A stretch of 64,000 nt of DNA, taken from the NCBI GenBank assembly GCA_002342065.1, contig DDPF01000003.1, positions 1 through 64,000 of the forward strand. Reading direction: 5' to 3'. How positions within the stretch are numbered: position 1 is the first letter of the stretch; every line of letters starts with the position of its first letter. The notes under the pieces were generated by a model. It was given only the letters and a program-made list of their open reading frames with translations, ran no database searches and had not been told where the DNA came from. Below are positions 37,999 to 46,839 of this stretch, piece after piece. The translations under genes were made by a program, and so were the position numbers. This DNA comes from Bacteroidetes bacterium UBA2475. GTDB lineage: Bacteria; Bacteroidota; Bacteroidia; B-17B0; Aurantibacillaceae.

Positions 37999-39204
37999 AT
38001 GCAACAGGCTTATATAATTAACGGGGTTAGAACTGCTATCGGAAATTTTGGGGGTACTTTATCCACATTAAGAGCAGATGACCTCGCCGCTTTTGTTTTA
38101 AAAGAATTAATTAAAAAAAATCCGACTGTTAACTTTAGCGCCGTTGGCGATGTTATTTTAGGCTGTGCCAACCAGGCCGGCGAAGATAACCGCAATGTTG
38201 CACGCATGGCAGCGTTATTAGCCGGTTTACCAATTACAGTTCCCGGCCAAACTGTTAACCGTTTATGTGCAAGTGGCCTTAGTGCGAGCATTGATGCAGC
38301 AAGGGCAATACAAGTTGGTGATGAAGAATTAATGATATCAGGCGGTGTTGAGAATATGACCCGCGGACCTTTGGTAATGAGCAAAGCCTCTTCTGCTTTT
38401 GGGCGTGATCAGCAATTGTTTGACAGTAGTTTTGGGTGGCGTTTTATTAACCCAAAAATGAAAGAACAGTTTGGTGTTGATGCCATGGGCGATACGGCAG
38501 AGAATGTTGCAGAAAAATATAAGATCAACCGTGCCGATCAGGATAAATTTGCTTTATGGAGCCAGCAAAAATTTGCAAAGGCCTCAGAAAATAAACGTTT
38601 CGAAAAAGAAATCGTTGCTTTAGAGATCCCGCAAAAAAAAGGCGATGCAATTATTTTTGCAAAAGATGAGTTTGCTAAAACAAAAACAACTTTAGAAGGT
38701 TTATCTAATTTAAAAGCAGCGTTTAAAAAAGATGGTACCGTTACCGCAGGTAATGCAAGTGGCTTAAATGATGGTGCTGCCGCAATTTTATTGGCAAGTG
38801 AAGAAGGAATGAAAAAAAATAATTTAAAGCCTTTAGCAAGAATTGTATCAAGCGCTGTAGTTGGTGTCGAACCACGCATTATGGGCATTGGCCCTGTTGA
38901 AGCTGCTAACAAAGCATTAAAGCGTGCGGGTTTAACTTTTAAAGATATCGATCTTATTGAATTGAATGAAGCGTTTGCCGCGCAAAGTTTAGCCTGCACA
39001 CGTACATGGGGATTAGCAGATAGTGATGAGCGAATTAATATTAATGGTGGTGCCATTGCAATTGGTCATCCTTTAGGCATGAGTGGCGCAAGGATCTTAA
39101 ATTCGGCAGCTATCGATCTACATCTACACAATAAAAAATTTGCTTTGGTAACTATGTGTATTGGTGTTGGCCAGGGTTATGCGGTAATAATTGAACGTTG
39201 TTAG
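37999..39204 (+). CDS. Acetyl-CoA C-acyltransferase (thiolase)
   Basis: Degradative-type thiolase of 401 aa. The acyl-accepting Cys90 is in VNRLCASGLSAS, the catalytic His in INGGAIAIGHPLGMSGARI and the base Cys in TMCIGVGQGYA near the end. NEAFAAQSLA is also conserved. Length and GQTVNRLCASG resemble FadA/PcaF-like enzymes that cleave 3-oxoacyl-CoA to acetyl-CoA. No other beta-oxidation genes adjoin it, so the chain-length range is open. Cytoplasmic. Preceded by an inverted repeat. Confidence 0.9.
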   Translation: MQQAYIINGVRTAIGNFGGTLSTLRADDLAAFVLKELIKKNPTVNFSAVGDVILGCANQAGEDNRNVARMAALLAGLPITVPGQTVNRLCASGLSASIDAARAIQVGDEELMISGGVENMTRGPLVMSKASSAFGRDQQLFDSSFGWRFINPKMKEQFGVDAMGDTAENVAEKYKINRADQDKFALWSQQKFAKASENKRFEKEIVALEIPQKKGDAIIFAKDEFAKTKTTLEGLSNLKAAFKKDGTVTAGNASGLNDGAAAILLASEEGMKKNNLKPLARIVSSAVVGVEPRIMGIGPVEAANKALKRAGLTFKDIDLIELNEAFAAQSLACTRTWGLADSDERININGGAIAIGHPLGMSGARILNSAAIDLHLHNKKFALVTMCIGVGQGYAVIIERC

Positions 39205-39222
39205 AAATCAAAAAAAAATAAA

Positions 39223-40800
39223 ATGCATTTTAAAAATCTTATCATAATAGTCTTAACTTTTATTTGTACGGAACATTTCGCGCAAAAAAATAAAGACATT
39301 AAAGCATTAGTTACCGAAGGTGAAGCAAGCTTAAAATTAGAGAACTACGAAGATGCACTTGAATATTTTTTGCAGTTGGTAGCTATAGATCCAAAGAATG
39401 AGAATTACAATTACAATACCGCTGTTTGTTATTTAAATACCAACATTAATAAAGCTAAAGCAGTTCCCTATTTAGAAAATGTTGTGCGTAACGAAAAACA
39501 TAATCCTAACGCTGAGTATTTATTGGGAAGATCTTATCAATATGCTAATAGGTTTGACGATGCGATGGCTTCTTTCGAAAAATTTAAAAAGAATGGTAAA
39601 GGCAGCGAATCAAATTTAAAAGAGGCCGATCAGCAAATTCAGCATTGCATAAACGCTAAAGAAATAATTAAGTTTCCCATCGATGTTGTTTTTCAAAACC
39701 TTGGTAAAACAGTTAACTCACCTTTTGCAGATTATTATCCCTTTGTAAATGAGAACGAAGCTTATATGGTTTTCAATTCTAAACGCCCCTTAGATAAAGA
39801 AGTATCAAGATCAGCTAACGGAACTTTTTTAAATTCAATTTACATCACTAAAGTTATAAATGGCGAGTATGCTACGGCAGAAGTTATTGGTAAACCAATT
39901 TGCACAGGTAATTCTATTGACGAAGTAATTGGTATGAACGCCAAAGGAAATATTTTATTGATAAACAAACCAAATTTAAGAGGGGAAGGCAAACTTTATC
40001 TTTCAACTTTAATGACTGGTGGTTTGTTCTCTAAATTAGAAGAACTGCCACCAACAATAAATGGAAGCGGCGACGTAATTGCAGCAACCATGGATAATGA
40101 AGGTAAACTTATTTATTTTGCAAGTAACCGCAAAGGCGGCTTTGGCGGAACAGACCTTTACAGCTGCTTAAAATTACCAAACGGTAAATGGAGCGAAGCA
40201 AAAAATTTAGGTCCAAAAATTAATACGCCTTTAGATGAAGATTTCCCAAACCTTTCTCCGGCAGCAAACATTTTATACTTTAGTAGTAAAGGGCATAGTA
40301 GTATGGGTGGTTACGATATTTTTAAAGTTTCGGTTAACGAAGAAGGAACCTCTTTTGACGGTGATGTAAAAAATATGGGTTATCCACTAAACACTTCTTA
40401 TGACGATCTTAATTTCCGCATCTCGAAGAATGGTCGTTACGGTTATGTGAGTTCTTTACGCGGAGGAGGAAATGGTGATTTTGATATTTACCGCGTTTCG
40501 TTCAACGATGTTGAAATGGATTACACAGTTTTAATTGGCGAGCTGGCAGCAAAAGATTCGTTAGATAAAATTGAATTCAGAGATTCGTTTATTTCGGTTA
40601 ACAACACAATTACGAGCGAGATCGTTGGAAATTACCTTCCTAATCCTTCAACAGGTCGCTTTATTATTATTCTTCCTCCGGGTAAATACACTATTCTTGT
40701 AGAATCACCTGGCTTTAAAGATTATAAATATCCTATCGAAATTTTTGATAAGGTATCTTACCAGGCTGAAAAAAACTTAACTATCACTCTCTCAAAATAA
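39223..40800 (+). CDS. Exported TPR-PD40 beta-propeller protein
   Basis: Protein of 525 aa: signal peptide (1-20, ending EHFAQ), a TPR region (about 30-140; EGEASLKLENYEDALEYFLQ, AEYLLGRSYQYANRFDDAMA), a PD40/WD40-like propeller (about 165-430) with repeats such as YFASNRKGGFGGTDLYSC and YFSSKGHSSMGGYDIF, and a C-terminal carboxypeptidase-regulatory-like fold (IILPPGKYTILVESPGFKDY). The order TPR-PD40-CRD matches PorE-type T9SS lipoproteins, but the OmpA peptidoglycan-binding domain and lipobox are missing. Its partner may be a separate OmpA protein. Role unknown. Confidence 0.75.
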   Translation: MHFKNLIIIVLTFICTEHFAQKNKDIKALVTEGEASLKLENYEDALEYFLQLVAIDPKNENYNYNTAVCYLNTNINKAKAVPYLENVVRNEKHNPNAEYLLGRSYQYANRFDDAMASFEKFKKNGKGSESNLKEADQQIQHCINAKEIIKFPIDVVFQNLGKTVNSPFADYYPFVNENEAYMVFNSKRPLDKEVSRSANGTFLNSIYITKVINGEYATAEVIGKPICTGNSIDEVIGMNAKGNILLINKPNLRGEGKLYLSTLMTGGLFSKLEELPPTINGSGDVIAATMDNEGKLIYFASNRKGGFGGTDLYSCLKLPNGKWSEAKNLGPKINTPLDEDFPNLSPAANILYFSSKGHSSMGGYDIFKVSVNEEGTSFDGDVKNMGYPLNTSYDDLNFRISKNGRYGYVSSLRGGGNGDFDIYRVSFNDVEMDYTVLIGELAAKDSLDKIEFRDSFISVNNTITSEIVGNYLPNPSTGRFIIILPPGKYTILVESPGFKDYKYPIEIFDKVSYQAEKNLTITLSK

Positions 40801-40806
40801 AACACC

Positions 40807-41457
40807 ATGATACATAATTTAGCAGACAAAAATTCTATTTTTAATCAATACATTTCCGAATTAAGGGATATTGAAATACAAAAAGATAGTATGCGTTTTA
40901 GAAGGAATCTCGAACGCATGGGAGAGATCTTTGCTTACGAAATAAGTAAAACGCTTGCTTATAATTCTGTTCAAACAACAACATCTTTAGGTGTGGCAGA
41001 CACGCAAACTTTAGCGGAGCAACCCGTTATTGGAACTATTTTAAGGGCAGGTTTACCTTTGCATTTAGGTTTGTTGAATTATTTTGACAAAGCTCAAAAT
41101 GCATTTATTAGTGCATACCGTCGCCACCATAAGAACAACACTTTTGAAATAATTTTAGAATACGTTGCTTGTCCCGATCTGACAGATAAAATACTTATTT
41201 TATGTGATCCCATGTTAGCCACCGGTGCATCAATGGTATTAACCTACAAATCGCTTTTAGCAAAAGGTATTCCTAAACATACACATATTGTAACTGCGGT
41301 TGCAAGCAAGGTGGGTATCGATCATGTAAAAGCAAACATGCCTTCGCCTAATTATACTTTATGGTGTGGTGCGGTAGATGAAGAGTTAACAGCGCATTCA
41401 TACATTGTTCCAGGCTTGGGCGATGCAGGCGATCTTGCATTTGGAAGTAAAATATAA
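40807..41457 (+). CDS. upp: Uracil phosphoribosyltransferase
   Basis: Enzyme of 216 aa joining uracil and PRPP to give UMP in pyrimidine salvage. The PRPP loop DPMLATGAS is at residues 134-142, and the C-terminal VPGLGDAGDLAFGSK block is the uracil-binding region of UPRTases. The PVIGTILRAGLPLHLGLLNY segment is also typical. It starts six bases after the PD40 gene and ends two bases before bshC, so the three genes may be one transcript, although their functions are unrelated. Confidence 0.95.
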   Translation: MIHNLADKNSIFNQYISELRDIEIQKDSMRFRRNLERMGEIFAYEISKTLAYNSVQTTTSLGVADTQTLAEQPVIGTILRAGLPLHLGLLNYFDKAQNAFISAYRRHHKNNTFEIILEYVACPDLTDKILILCDPMLATGASMVLTYKSLLAKGIPKHTHIVTAVASKVGIDHVKANMPSPNYTLWCGAVDEELTAHSYIVPGLGDAGDLAFGSKI

Positions 41458-41459
41458 AA

Positions 41460-43070
41460 ATGTTTAAAACCGAAACTATTGATCTTAAAACATCAGGCGC
41501 CATTAACGCTTTGGTGATGGATTATTTAGAAAAAAAAGAAAGGCTTAAACCTTTTTATAATAACTACCCCGATAAAAATGGTTTCTCAGAATTATTAAAA
41601 ACAAATTTATATTCTACGTTCGATAGAAATTTATTAGCGGAGATCTTAGTAAAACAAAGTAAACTCGCAAACAACACTTCTGCCCTATCAGTCAAAAAAA
41701 TTGAAAGTTTAAAACAAAAAAATGTTTTTACAGTAACTACCGGTCACCAGCTTTGTCTTTTTACCGGACCACTTTATTTTATTTACAAGATAATTTCTAC
41801 AATTAATTTAGCAGAAGAATTAAAAAAAGAATTTCCTGATTTTGATTTTGTGCCTATGTATTGGATGGCCAGTGAAGATCATGATTTTGAAGAAGTGAAC
41901 CACTTTAATGTGTTTGGTAAAAATTTTAAATGGGAAAGTAAACAAGCCGGCGCTGTTGGTGACTTTAAGACCAACGAACTAAAAGAGCTTTTTGTTTTAA
42001 TAAAAGAAAGTTTAGGTACTAACGAAAATGCAGTCTATTTATCTTCTTTATTTGAAAAAGCATATTTAAACCATAGCACTTTAAAAGATGCCACACGTTT
42101 TTTAGCTAACGAATTATTTGGCGCTTATGGATTAGTTGTAGCCGATGGACATGATGAACAATTTAAACAGCAGTTTAAAACTGTTTTTGAAAAAGAGATC
42201 TTTGAGAATATTTCTTTTGAAAAAGTAAAAGAAAGTACAGAAGCATTAAATAAATTGGGTTATAGTACACAGGTAAATCCGCGTCTGATAAATTGTTTTT
42301 ACATGGATGATAATGTACGTGGAAGGATCGAAAAAGCAGATTCTAAATTTAATATTGTTGGCACAGAACTTTCTTTTACCGAAGAAGAATTAAAGAGTCT
42401 TATAAAAAATAACCCGGAAAAGATAAGTCCGAATGTTGTTTTAAGACCTGTTTACCAACAGTGCATTTTACCTAACATTGCCTACATTGGCGGCCCCGGT
42501 GAGCTCGCCTACTGGTTGCAATACAAAAAAATGTTCGACACTTTAAACGTATTTTTTCCAATATTAATGCCACGTAATTTTGTTACAGTAATTGATGCGG
42601 GCACAAAAAATAAAATTGATAAATTAAATTTTACAGCAGCCGATTTTTTTAAAGAAGCTCAGGAATTAATAAACGCTTACCAATTAAAAACAAATAATGT
42701 TTTTGCATTGGATAAAGAAAAAGAAGAACTCACAAAATTATATAACGGACTTATTGAAAAAATAAGCGCGGTTGACAAAACTTTAAATGCGGCGGCAATG
42801 GCCGAACTTCAAAAAACAATTAATGGTGTAGATCTTTTAATTGGTAAAGCCAACAAAGCATTAAAGCAACGATCAGAAACGGAGATAAACCAGATAACAG
42901 GCGTTAAACAAAAATTATTTCCAAACGCGGTGCCGCAGGAACGTTTTGAGAATTTTTCGGGTTTTTATTTAAAATACGGTGCGGCTTTTTTAAGCCAGGT
43001 AAAAGAAAACATTAGACCTTTTGCGTTAGACCACAAGCTTTTTATTGAAGCTATTAAAGCTAACTCTTAA
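41460..43070 (+). CDS. bshC: Bacillithiol biosynthesis cysteine-adding enzyme BshC
   Basis: Protein of 536 aa that adds cysteine to glucosaminyl-malate, the last step of bacillithiol synthesis. The family hallmark TGHQLCLFTGP (94-104) is followed by YWMASEDHDFEEVNHFNV and YIGGPGELAYWLQYKKMF. A coiled-coil segment (about 400-480) matches the C-terminal insertion of BshC. The other bsh genes are not in this window. It implies that bacillithiol is a low-molecular-weight thiol in this organism. Confidence 0.95.
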   Translation: MFKTETIDLKTSGAINALVMDYLEKKERLKPFYNNYPDKNGFSELLKTNLYSTFDRNLLAEILVKQSKLANNTSALSVKKIESLKQKNVFTVTTGHQLCLFTGPLYFIYKIISTINLAEELKKEFPDFDFVPMYWMASEDHDFEEVNHFNVFGKNFKWESKQAGAVGDFKTNELKELFVLIKESLGTNENAVYLSSLFEKAYLNHSTLKDATRFLANELFGAYGLVVADGHDEQFKQQFKTVFEKEIFENISFEKVKESTEALNKLGYSTQVNPRLINCFYMDDNVRGRIEKADSKFNIVGTELSFTEEELKSLIKNNPEKISPNVVLRPVYQQCILPNIAYIGGPGELAYWLQYKKMFDTLNVFFPILMPRNFVTVIDAGTKNKIDKLNFTAADFFKEAQELINAYQLKTNNVFALDKEKEELTKLYNGLIEKISAVDKTLNAAAMAELQKTINGVDLLIGKANKALKQRSETEINQITGVKQKLFPNAVPQERFENFSGFYLKYGAAFLSQVKENIRPFALDHKLFIEAIKANS

Positions 43071-43077
43071 AAAAATT

Positions 43078-43235
43078 AACCACATAGGCACATAGGAAAG
43101 TCTTAGAAGGTTAAATTAAGAAAACTCAGACGATTTGTTAAAAAAGAGAATATAGGTTTTTCTTCGCGTGCGAAGAAAACTCTGTGACACTTTAGGCAGT
43201 AAGGGCAGCTCTTTATTCTATGTGCCTATGTGGTT
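43078..43235. repeat. Inverted-repeat element, copy 2
   Basis: 158-base element with 18-base perfect terminal inverted repeats: AACCACATAGGCACATAG (43078-43095) and CTATGTGCCTATGTGGTT (43218-43235). The centre holds a 10-base perfect hairpin TTTTCTTCGC/GCGAAGAAAA (43158-43167 with 43170-43179), whose sequence differs from that in copy 1. It occupies most of the gap between bshC and the next cargo gene. Confidence 0.9.
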
Positions 43236-43335
43236 TAATTTTAAAGTGTTAATTGGTGGTTTTGTGTTTCCATTCATCATAATTTTGTTGGATAGGAAGG
43301 TTTTTTTCTTATTTTTATCTCTTAAAATTATACAC

Positions 43336-44373
43336 ATGAAAAAAATCTACTTTGCTATTTTATCAGGACTATTCTTTACTCAAATTTCAAACGCGCAGTT
43401 AATATTAACGAAAGCTGCTAACGAGCCTGTAATTGGTGACGTTAACAATTCCAGCCGCTGGGATTCTACTGCTACTCTGGATAATAATACAGGACCGAAT
43501 ACTTTCTGGGATTTTTCATCTATTACAAGTAACACATCTTCAAGCACTAGTAATTATACTACGGTTGCAGGTACTCCAAGCGCTTCTACCTATCCAAACG
43601 CTACCTTTGCTGAAGATCTTGGAGGCGGGGCATTTAATTATTGGAAATCAACATCAAGTCCAACAACACAATTAGAATTGTTAGGTATAGCTCAAGCAAG
43701 TTTATCATTTAATTTAAATGCTAATTCGGCTATCGCATACATTTGGCCAATTGCCTTTGGCTATAATAAAACAGATGCTTTTAGCGGAGCCGTTTCAGCT
43801 CAAACTCCTTCAGGAACAGTTAATGGTACTGCTACAGGCACTGCACTTACCATAGCCAGTGGTACCGGTACCCTTTTACTACCCGGTGCAATAACTTTTA
43901 CAAATGTATTACAGATCACCTCTACACAAACTATAAATGCGAGTTTAGCATTTGGTTTTATAACAGCTACCATAGTAAGCAAAAGTTGTCAGTATTATCA
44001 TGGAACACAAAAATTTCCGATCCTTACTGTAAACTACCAGGATATTTCCGGAGCTTTTTCTGGTAGTTCTGGAACTATAAGAATCAATAACAGTATATAT
44101 ACTGGCATTCGCGAAGCAAGTTTAAATTCTGATTTCTCTTTATACCCAAACCCTGCAACAGATAAATTAAATGTTGTGTTAACTAATAAAAAAGCAGAGA
44201 GTGTTTCTGTTAAAGTATTTAATAATCTTGGACAGTTAGTTAAAACCGCTCAGTTAGGAACTGCTACAGATATCAATAACCAAATAGATCTTACTGGTCT
44301 TAGCAGTGGTATTTACGTTGTAAAAACAACTGTAGGAAATGCTTCTTCATCAAAAAAATTGATCATCCAATAA
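43336..44373 (+). CDS. T9SS type A cargo protein (tandem copy 1)
   Basis: Secreted protein of 345 aa from the ATG at 43336 (MKKIYFAILSGLFFTQISNA signal peptide). A longer frame runs upstream into the repeat element and lacks export features at its start. The mature domain begins LILTKAANEPVIGDVNNSSR and ends with a type A sorting domain (DFSLYPNPATDKLNVVLTNK, SVKVFNNLGQLVKTA, SSGIYVVKTTVGNASSSKKL). Paralogue of the next gene. Function of the 230-residue N-domain unknown. Confidence 0.8.
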   Translation: MKKIYFAILSGLFFTQISNAQLILTKAANEPVIGDVNNSSRWDSTATLDNNTGPNTFWDFSSITSNTSSSTSNYTTVAGTPSASTYPNATFAEDLGGGAFNYWKSTSSPTTQLELLGIAQASLSFNLNANSAIAYIWPIAFGYNKTDAFSGAVSAQTPSGTVNGTATGTALTIASGTGTLLLPGAITFTNVLQITSTQTINASLAFGFITATIVSKSCQYYHGTQKFPILTVNYQDISGAFSGSSGTIRINNSIYTGIREASLNSDFSLYPNPATDKLNVVLTNKKAESVSVKVFNNLGQLVKTAQLGTATDINNQIDLTGLSSGIYVVKTTVGNASSSKKLIIQ

Positions 44374-44396
44374 TATAAACCAATAAAAAATAGACC

Positions 44397-45401
44397 ATGA
44401 AAAAAATCTACTTAACATTATTATCAGGTTTGTTCGTTAGCCAGGTTGCCAACGCACAATTAACATTAACAAAAGCTTTTAATGAGCCGGTTGTTGGAAA
44501 CACTGAATCCAAAAAGGGTTACGATTCTGTTGGTGTAATTCCTAAAACTACAGGCGCAAACCAAACCTGGAATTTTACAGCTTTTACTGCTAACGTTAAC
44601 ACATCTTTAAGTACTTTCACAACTCCTGCATCAGTAGCTGCAAGTGCTGCTTTTACAGGTGTTACTTTAGTTGAAGACCAAGGTGGTGGAAATTATAATT
44701 TCTGGAAAGCTACTACAACCAATTACGAATTATTAGGAAGCGCCAGCTCAACACTTACTTTTAATTACAACGGCAGTTCTGCTATTGCAGCTATTTGGCC
44801 AATTAACATGGGTTACACTAACACCGATGCTTATTCAGGTACTGTTAGCGGCATTGCAAGTGGTAACTTAACAGGTACAATTAACACCGTTGGTGCAGGT
44901 ACAGGAACATTAGTTATCCCCGGTGGAACTAATTTTACAAATATCTTACAGGTTAAAACAACCAATACAGTTATTGTAACCATTACTATCCCTCCAACAA
45001 CTTTAACTGTATACGGTATTGATTACACTTATTATCATGGTTCACAAAAATTCCCTTTAATGACAGTTTCTTATTCTGATCAAGGAACGGGTTATACAGG
45101 TGCTACATGGCTTAACCAGGCTTTAATTACCGGTTTAAATGATAAGAACTTTGATGCTACTTTCCAGGTGTTCCCAAATCCTGCTAAAGATGCATTTAAC
45201 GTTACTCTTTCAAACAACAATAACGACATTGGTACAATTGTAATTTATAATTCAATTGGACAAGTTGTAAAAACTATCGAATTAGGAAACGCTTCTTTAT
45301 TAGAAAAAAATATCAATATTACTGATCTTTCAAGCGGTATTTATATTGTAAAAACTACTCTAGGCAACAAAACTTCTTCTAGAAGATTATTAGTTGACTA
45401 A
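44397..45401 (+). CDS. T9SS type A cargo protein (tandem copy 2)
   Basis: Secreted protein of 334 aa, 23 bases after its paralogue. Signal peptide (MKKIYLTLLSGLFVSQVANA), an N-domain beginning LTLTKAFNEPVVGNTESKKG, shared motifs such as YYHGSQKFPLMTVSYSD, and a type A tail (FQVFPNPAKDAFNVTLSNNN, IVIYNSIGQVVKTIELG, SSGIYIVKTTLGNKTSSRRL). The pair shares the YYHGxQKFP motif. An excellent terminator follows 20 bases after the stop. Confidence 0.85.
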   Translation: MKKIYLTLLSGLFVSQVANAQLTLTKAFNEPVVGNTESKKGYDSVGVIPKTTGANQTWNFTAFTANVNTSLSTFTTPASVAASAAFTGVTLVEDQGGGNYNFWKATTTNYELLGSASSTLTFNYNGSSAIAAIWPINMGYTNTDAYSGTVSGIASGNLTGTINTVGAGTGTLVIPGGTNFTNILQVKTTNTVIVTITIPPTTLTVYGIDYTYYHGSQKFPLMTVSYSDQGTGYTGATWLNQALITGLNDKNFDATFQVFPNPAKDAFNVTLSNNNNDIGTIVIYNSIGQVVKTIELGNASLLEKNINITDLSSGIYIVKTTLGNKTSSRRLLVD

Positions 45402-45421
45402 TTTAAAATAAACTAAGAATA

Positions 45422-45452
45422 AACCCCGCTTCTAACCGAGCGGGGTTTTTTA
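45422..45452 (+). terminator. Rho-independent terminator
   Basis: AAACCCCGCT (45422-45431) pairs perfectly with AGCGGGGTTT (45440-45449), loop of eight bases, followed by more T. Ends the tandem cargo unit. Confidence 0.95.
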
Positions 45453-45469
45453 TTTGCTTTAACTGGCGT

Positions 45470-45477
45470 ATCTTTGT
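45470..45477 (+). promoter_or_regulatory. -7 promoter box of the SCO-like pair
   Basis: TATCTTTG matches TAnnTTTG exactly. Transcription starting a few bases later gives a short leader and excludes the ATG at 45476 as start, favouring the ATG at 45491. Confidence 0.5.
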
Positions 45478-45490
45478 GCAAATTATACGC

Positions 45491-46156
45491 ATGAAAAACA
45501 AAAAGTGGTTATTACTTTTAATACTTGCCCTACCTTCTACCATGTGGTTGATATTAGAGACCAGTACCATTAATTCAAAAAAACTTCCTATTTACGGTCC
45601 AAGAAAAGTTATTGCAGCAAACGACACCATTTATCATAAAGTAAGTGAACAGTTTTATTTACTTAACGAAAAAGACAGCGCCAAACAGGAATTAATAACT
45701 CTCTCAACTGACAAATACCCGCTGTATGTTGTGATGTTCATTAAAGATGAATACAAAAAAACTGACCTGCGTTTAGCCGGTTTATGGGAATATGTCAATT
45801 ACAAAAAACAAAAGATAGAACACATCCCCATTATTTTAATAACTGAATCCGAAAATGGAAGATCAGAACTACAGGAAGAATTAAAAAAGTTGACCGACGG
45901 AAATAAAAATGTTTTCTTCTATGCCTGGAACAAACAAAGTTTTGACAGCTTAAACAAATCATATTTTTTACAAAAACCTTATTACATTGATTATAGTTTT
46001 TTTACATTAGTTGATATTAACCGAAACATTCGCGGGTATTACGATGGCCGCTATGTTTCAGAAATAAAACGTTTAATTGACGAGTACCAGCATTTACGTT
46101 TAAAAGAAGAAAAAAATAAATTAATAAAAAGCAATGAAATTAAAACAAACTCTTAG
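45491..46156 (+). CDS. SCO1-like membrane-anchored protein lacking the CxxxC motif
   Basis: Protein of 221 aa from the ATG at 45491 with an N-terminal membrane anchor or signal (WLLLLILALPSTMWLILETS). After it, LPIYGPRKVIAANDTIYHKV is clearly homologous to LPVFGEKKKSNNDTIYHTIG of the next gene. The C-terminus also matches (FTLVDINRNIRGYYDGRYVS versus LLLIDKKGRIRGMYDGTDKV). Where the neighbour has TCQSIC, this protein reads VVMFIKDEYKKTD, with no Cys, and the conserved His is absent. It is therefore a likely non-copper-binding, non-redox paralogue. The gene overlaps the next by 23 bases. Confidence 0.75.
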   Translation: MKNKKWLLLLILALPSTMWLILETSTINSKKLPIYGPRKVIAANDTIYHKVSEQFYLLNEKDSAKQELITLSTDKYPLYVVMFIKDEYKKTDLRLAGLWEYVNYKKQKIEHIPIILITESENGRSELQEELKKLTDGNKNVFFYAWNKQSFDSLNKSYFLQKPYYIDYSFFTLVDINRNIRGYYDGRYVSEIKRLIDEYQHLRLKEEKNKLIKSNEIKTNS

Positions 46157-46769
46157 TTTATTAGCAGTAAGCGCTGCTATCTTTTTTACGGCCTGCAAAC
46201 CTGCTGCTGAAGAAAAGAAATTTCTATTACCGGTTTTTGGTGAGAAAAAAAAGAGTAACAACGATACTATTTATCACACCATTGGCGAGTTTAGTTTCAC
46301 CAACCAGTTTGGCGAGACCGTTAATAATAAAACAGTAGCAAATAAAATTTACGTAGCAGATTTCTTTTTTGCAACATGCCAGAGCATTTGTCCCGAGATG
46401 AGCACCAACTTAAAGGATGTGCAAAAGGCTTTTGAAAATGATGATACCTTATTGATACTTTGCCACACCGTTAATCCGCTTCACGATACGGTGGAGGTCT
46501 TAAATATTTATGGTACAGTTTATGGTGCTAAAAAAAACAAATGGCATTTTTTAACCGGCAACAAACAACAGATCTATGATCTTGCAAAAACAAGTTACCT
46601 TGTAAATGCTTTAGAAGAAGACGGTAGTCCTGAAGGTTTTTTACACAGCGAATTACTTTTGCTGATAGACAAAAAAGGAAGGATACGCGGCATGTACGAT
46701 GGAACCGATAAAGTGCAGGTTCAAAAATTGATCAAAGAAATTAAATTACTAAAGACTGAGATTAATTAG
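46134..46769 (+). CDS. SCO1/SenC family copper-binding lipoprotein
   Basis: Lipoprotein of 211 aa (lipobox FFTAC, Cys21) with a thioredoxin fold. The copper-binding Cys pair is C82 and C86 in TCQSICPEM, with the distal His171 in GFLHSELL. Such proteins deliver copper to, or reduce, the CuA centre of cytochrome c oxidase, and act on the outer face of the inner membrane. The start overlaps the end of the Cys-less paralogue, so translational coupling is likely. No oxidase genes lie within the window. Confidence 0.9.
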   Translation: MKLKQTLSLLAVSAAIFFTACKPAAEEKKFLLPVFGEKKKSNNDTIYHTIGEFSFTNQFGETVNNKTVANKIYVADFFFATCQSICPEMSTNLKDVQKAFENDDTLLILCHTVNPLHDTVEVLNIYGTVYGAKKNKWHFLTGNKQQIYDLAKTSYLVNALEEDGSPEGFLHSELLLLIDKKGRIRGMYDGTDKVQVQKLIKEIKLLKTEIN

Positions 46770-46778
46770 TTCACATAA

Positions 46779-46823
46779 AGACCTTGAAGGTCTTAACTGA
46801 TTTTAATGAGACCTTCAAGGTCT
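46779..46823. repeat. Palindromic repeat between convergent genes
   Basis: AGACCTTGAAGGTCT (46779-46793) and AGACCTTCAAGGTCT (46809-46823) are perfect 15-base inverted repeats and each is nearly self-complementary. It lies between the convergent SCO1 and thioredoxin-fold genes and is a probable two-way terminator. Confidence 0.8.
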
Positions 46824-46839
46824 CTCTCCTTATTAATAC

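Noticed and set aside
43168..43335. N-terminal extension of the first tandem cargo protein
   Set aside because: It lies inside repeat element copy 2, and the signal peptide begins at 43336.
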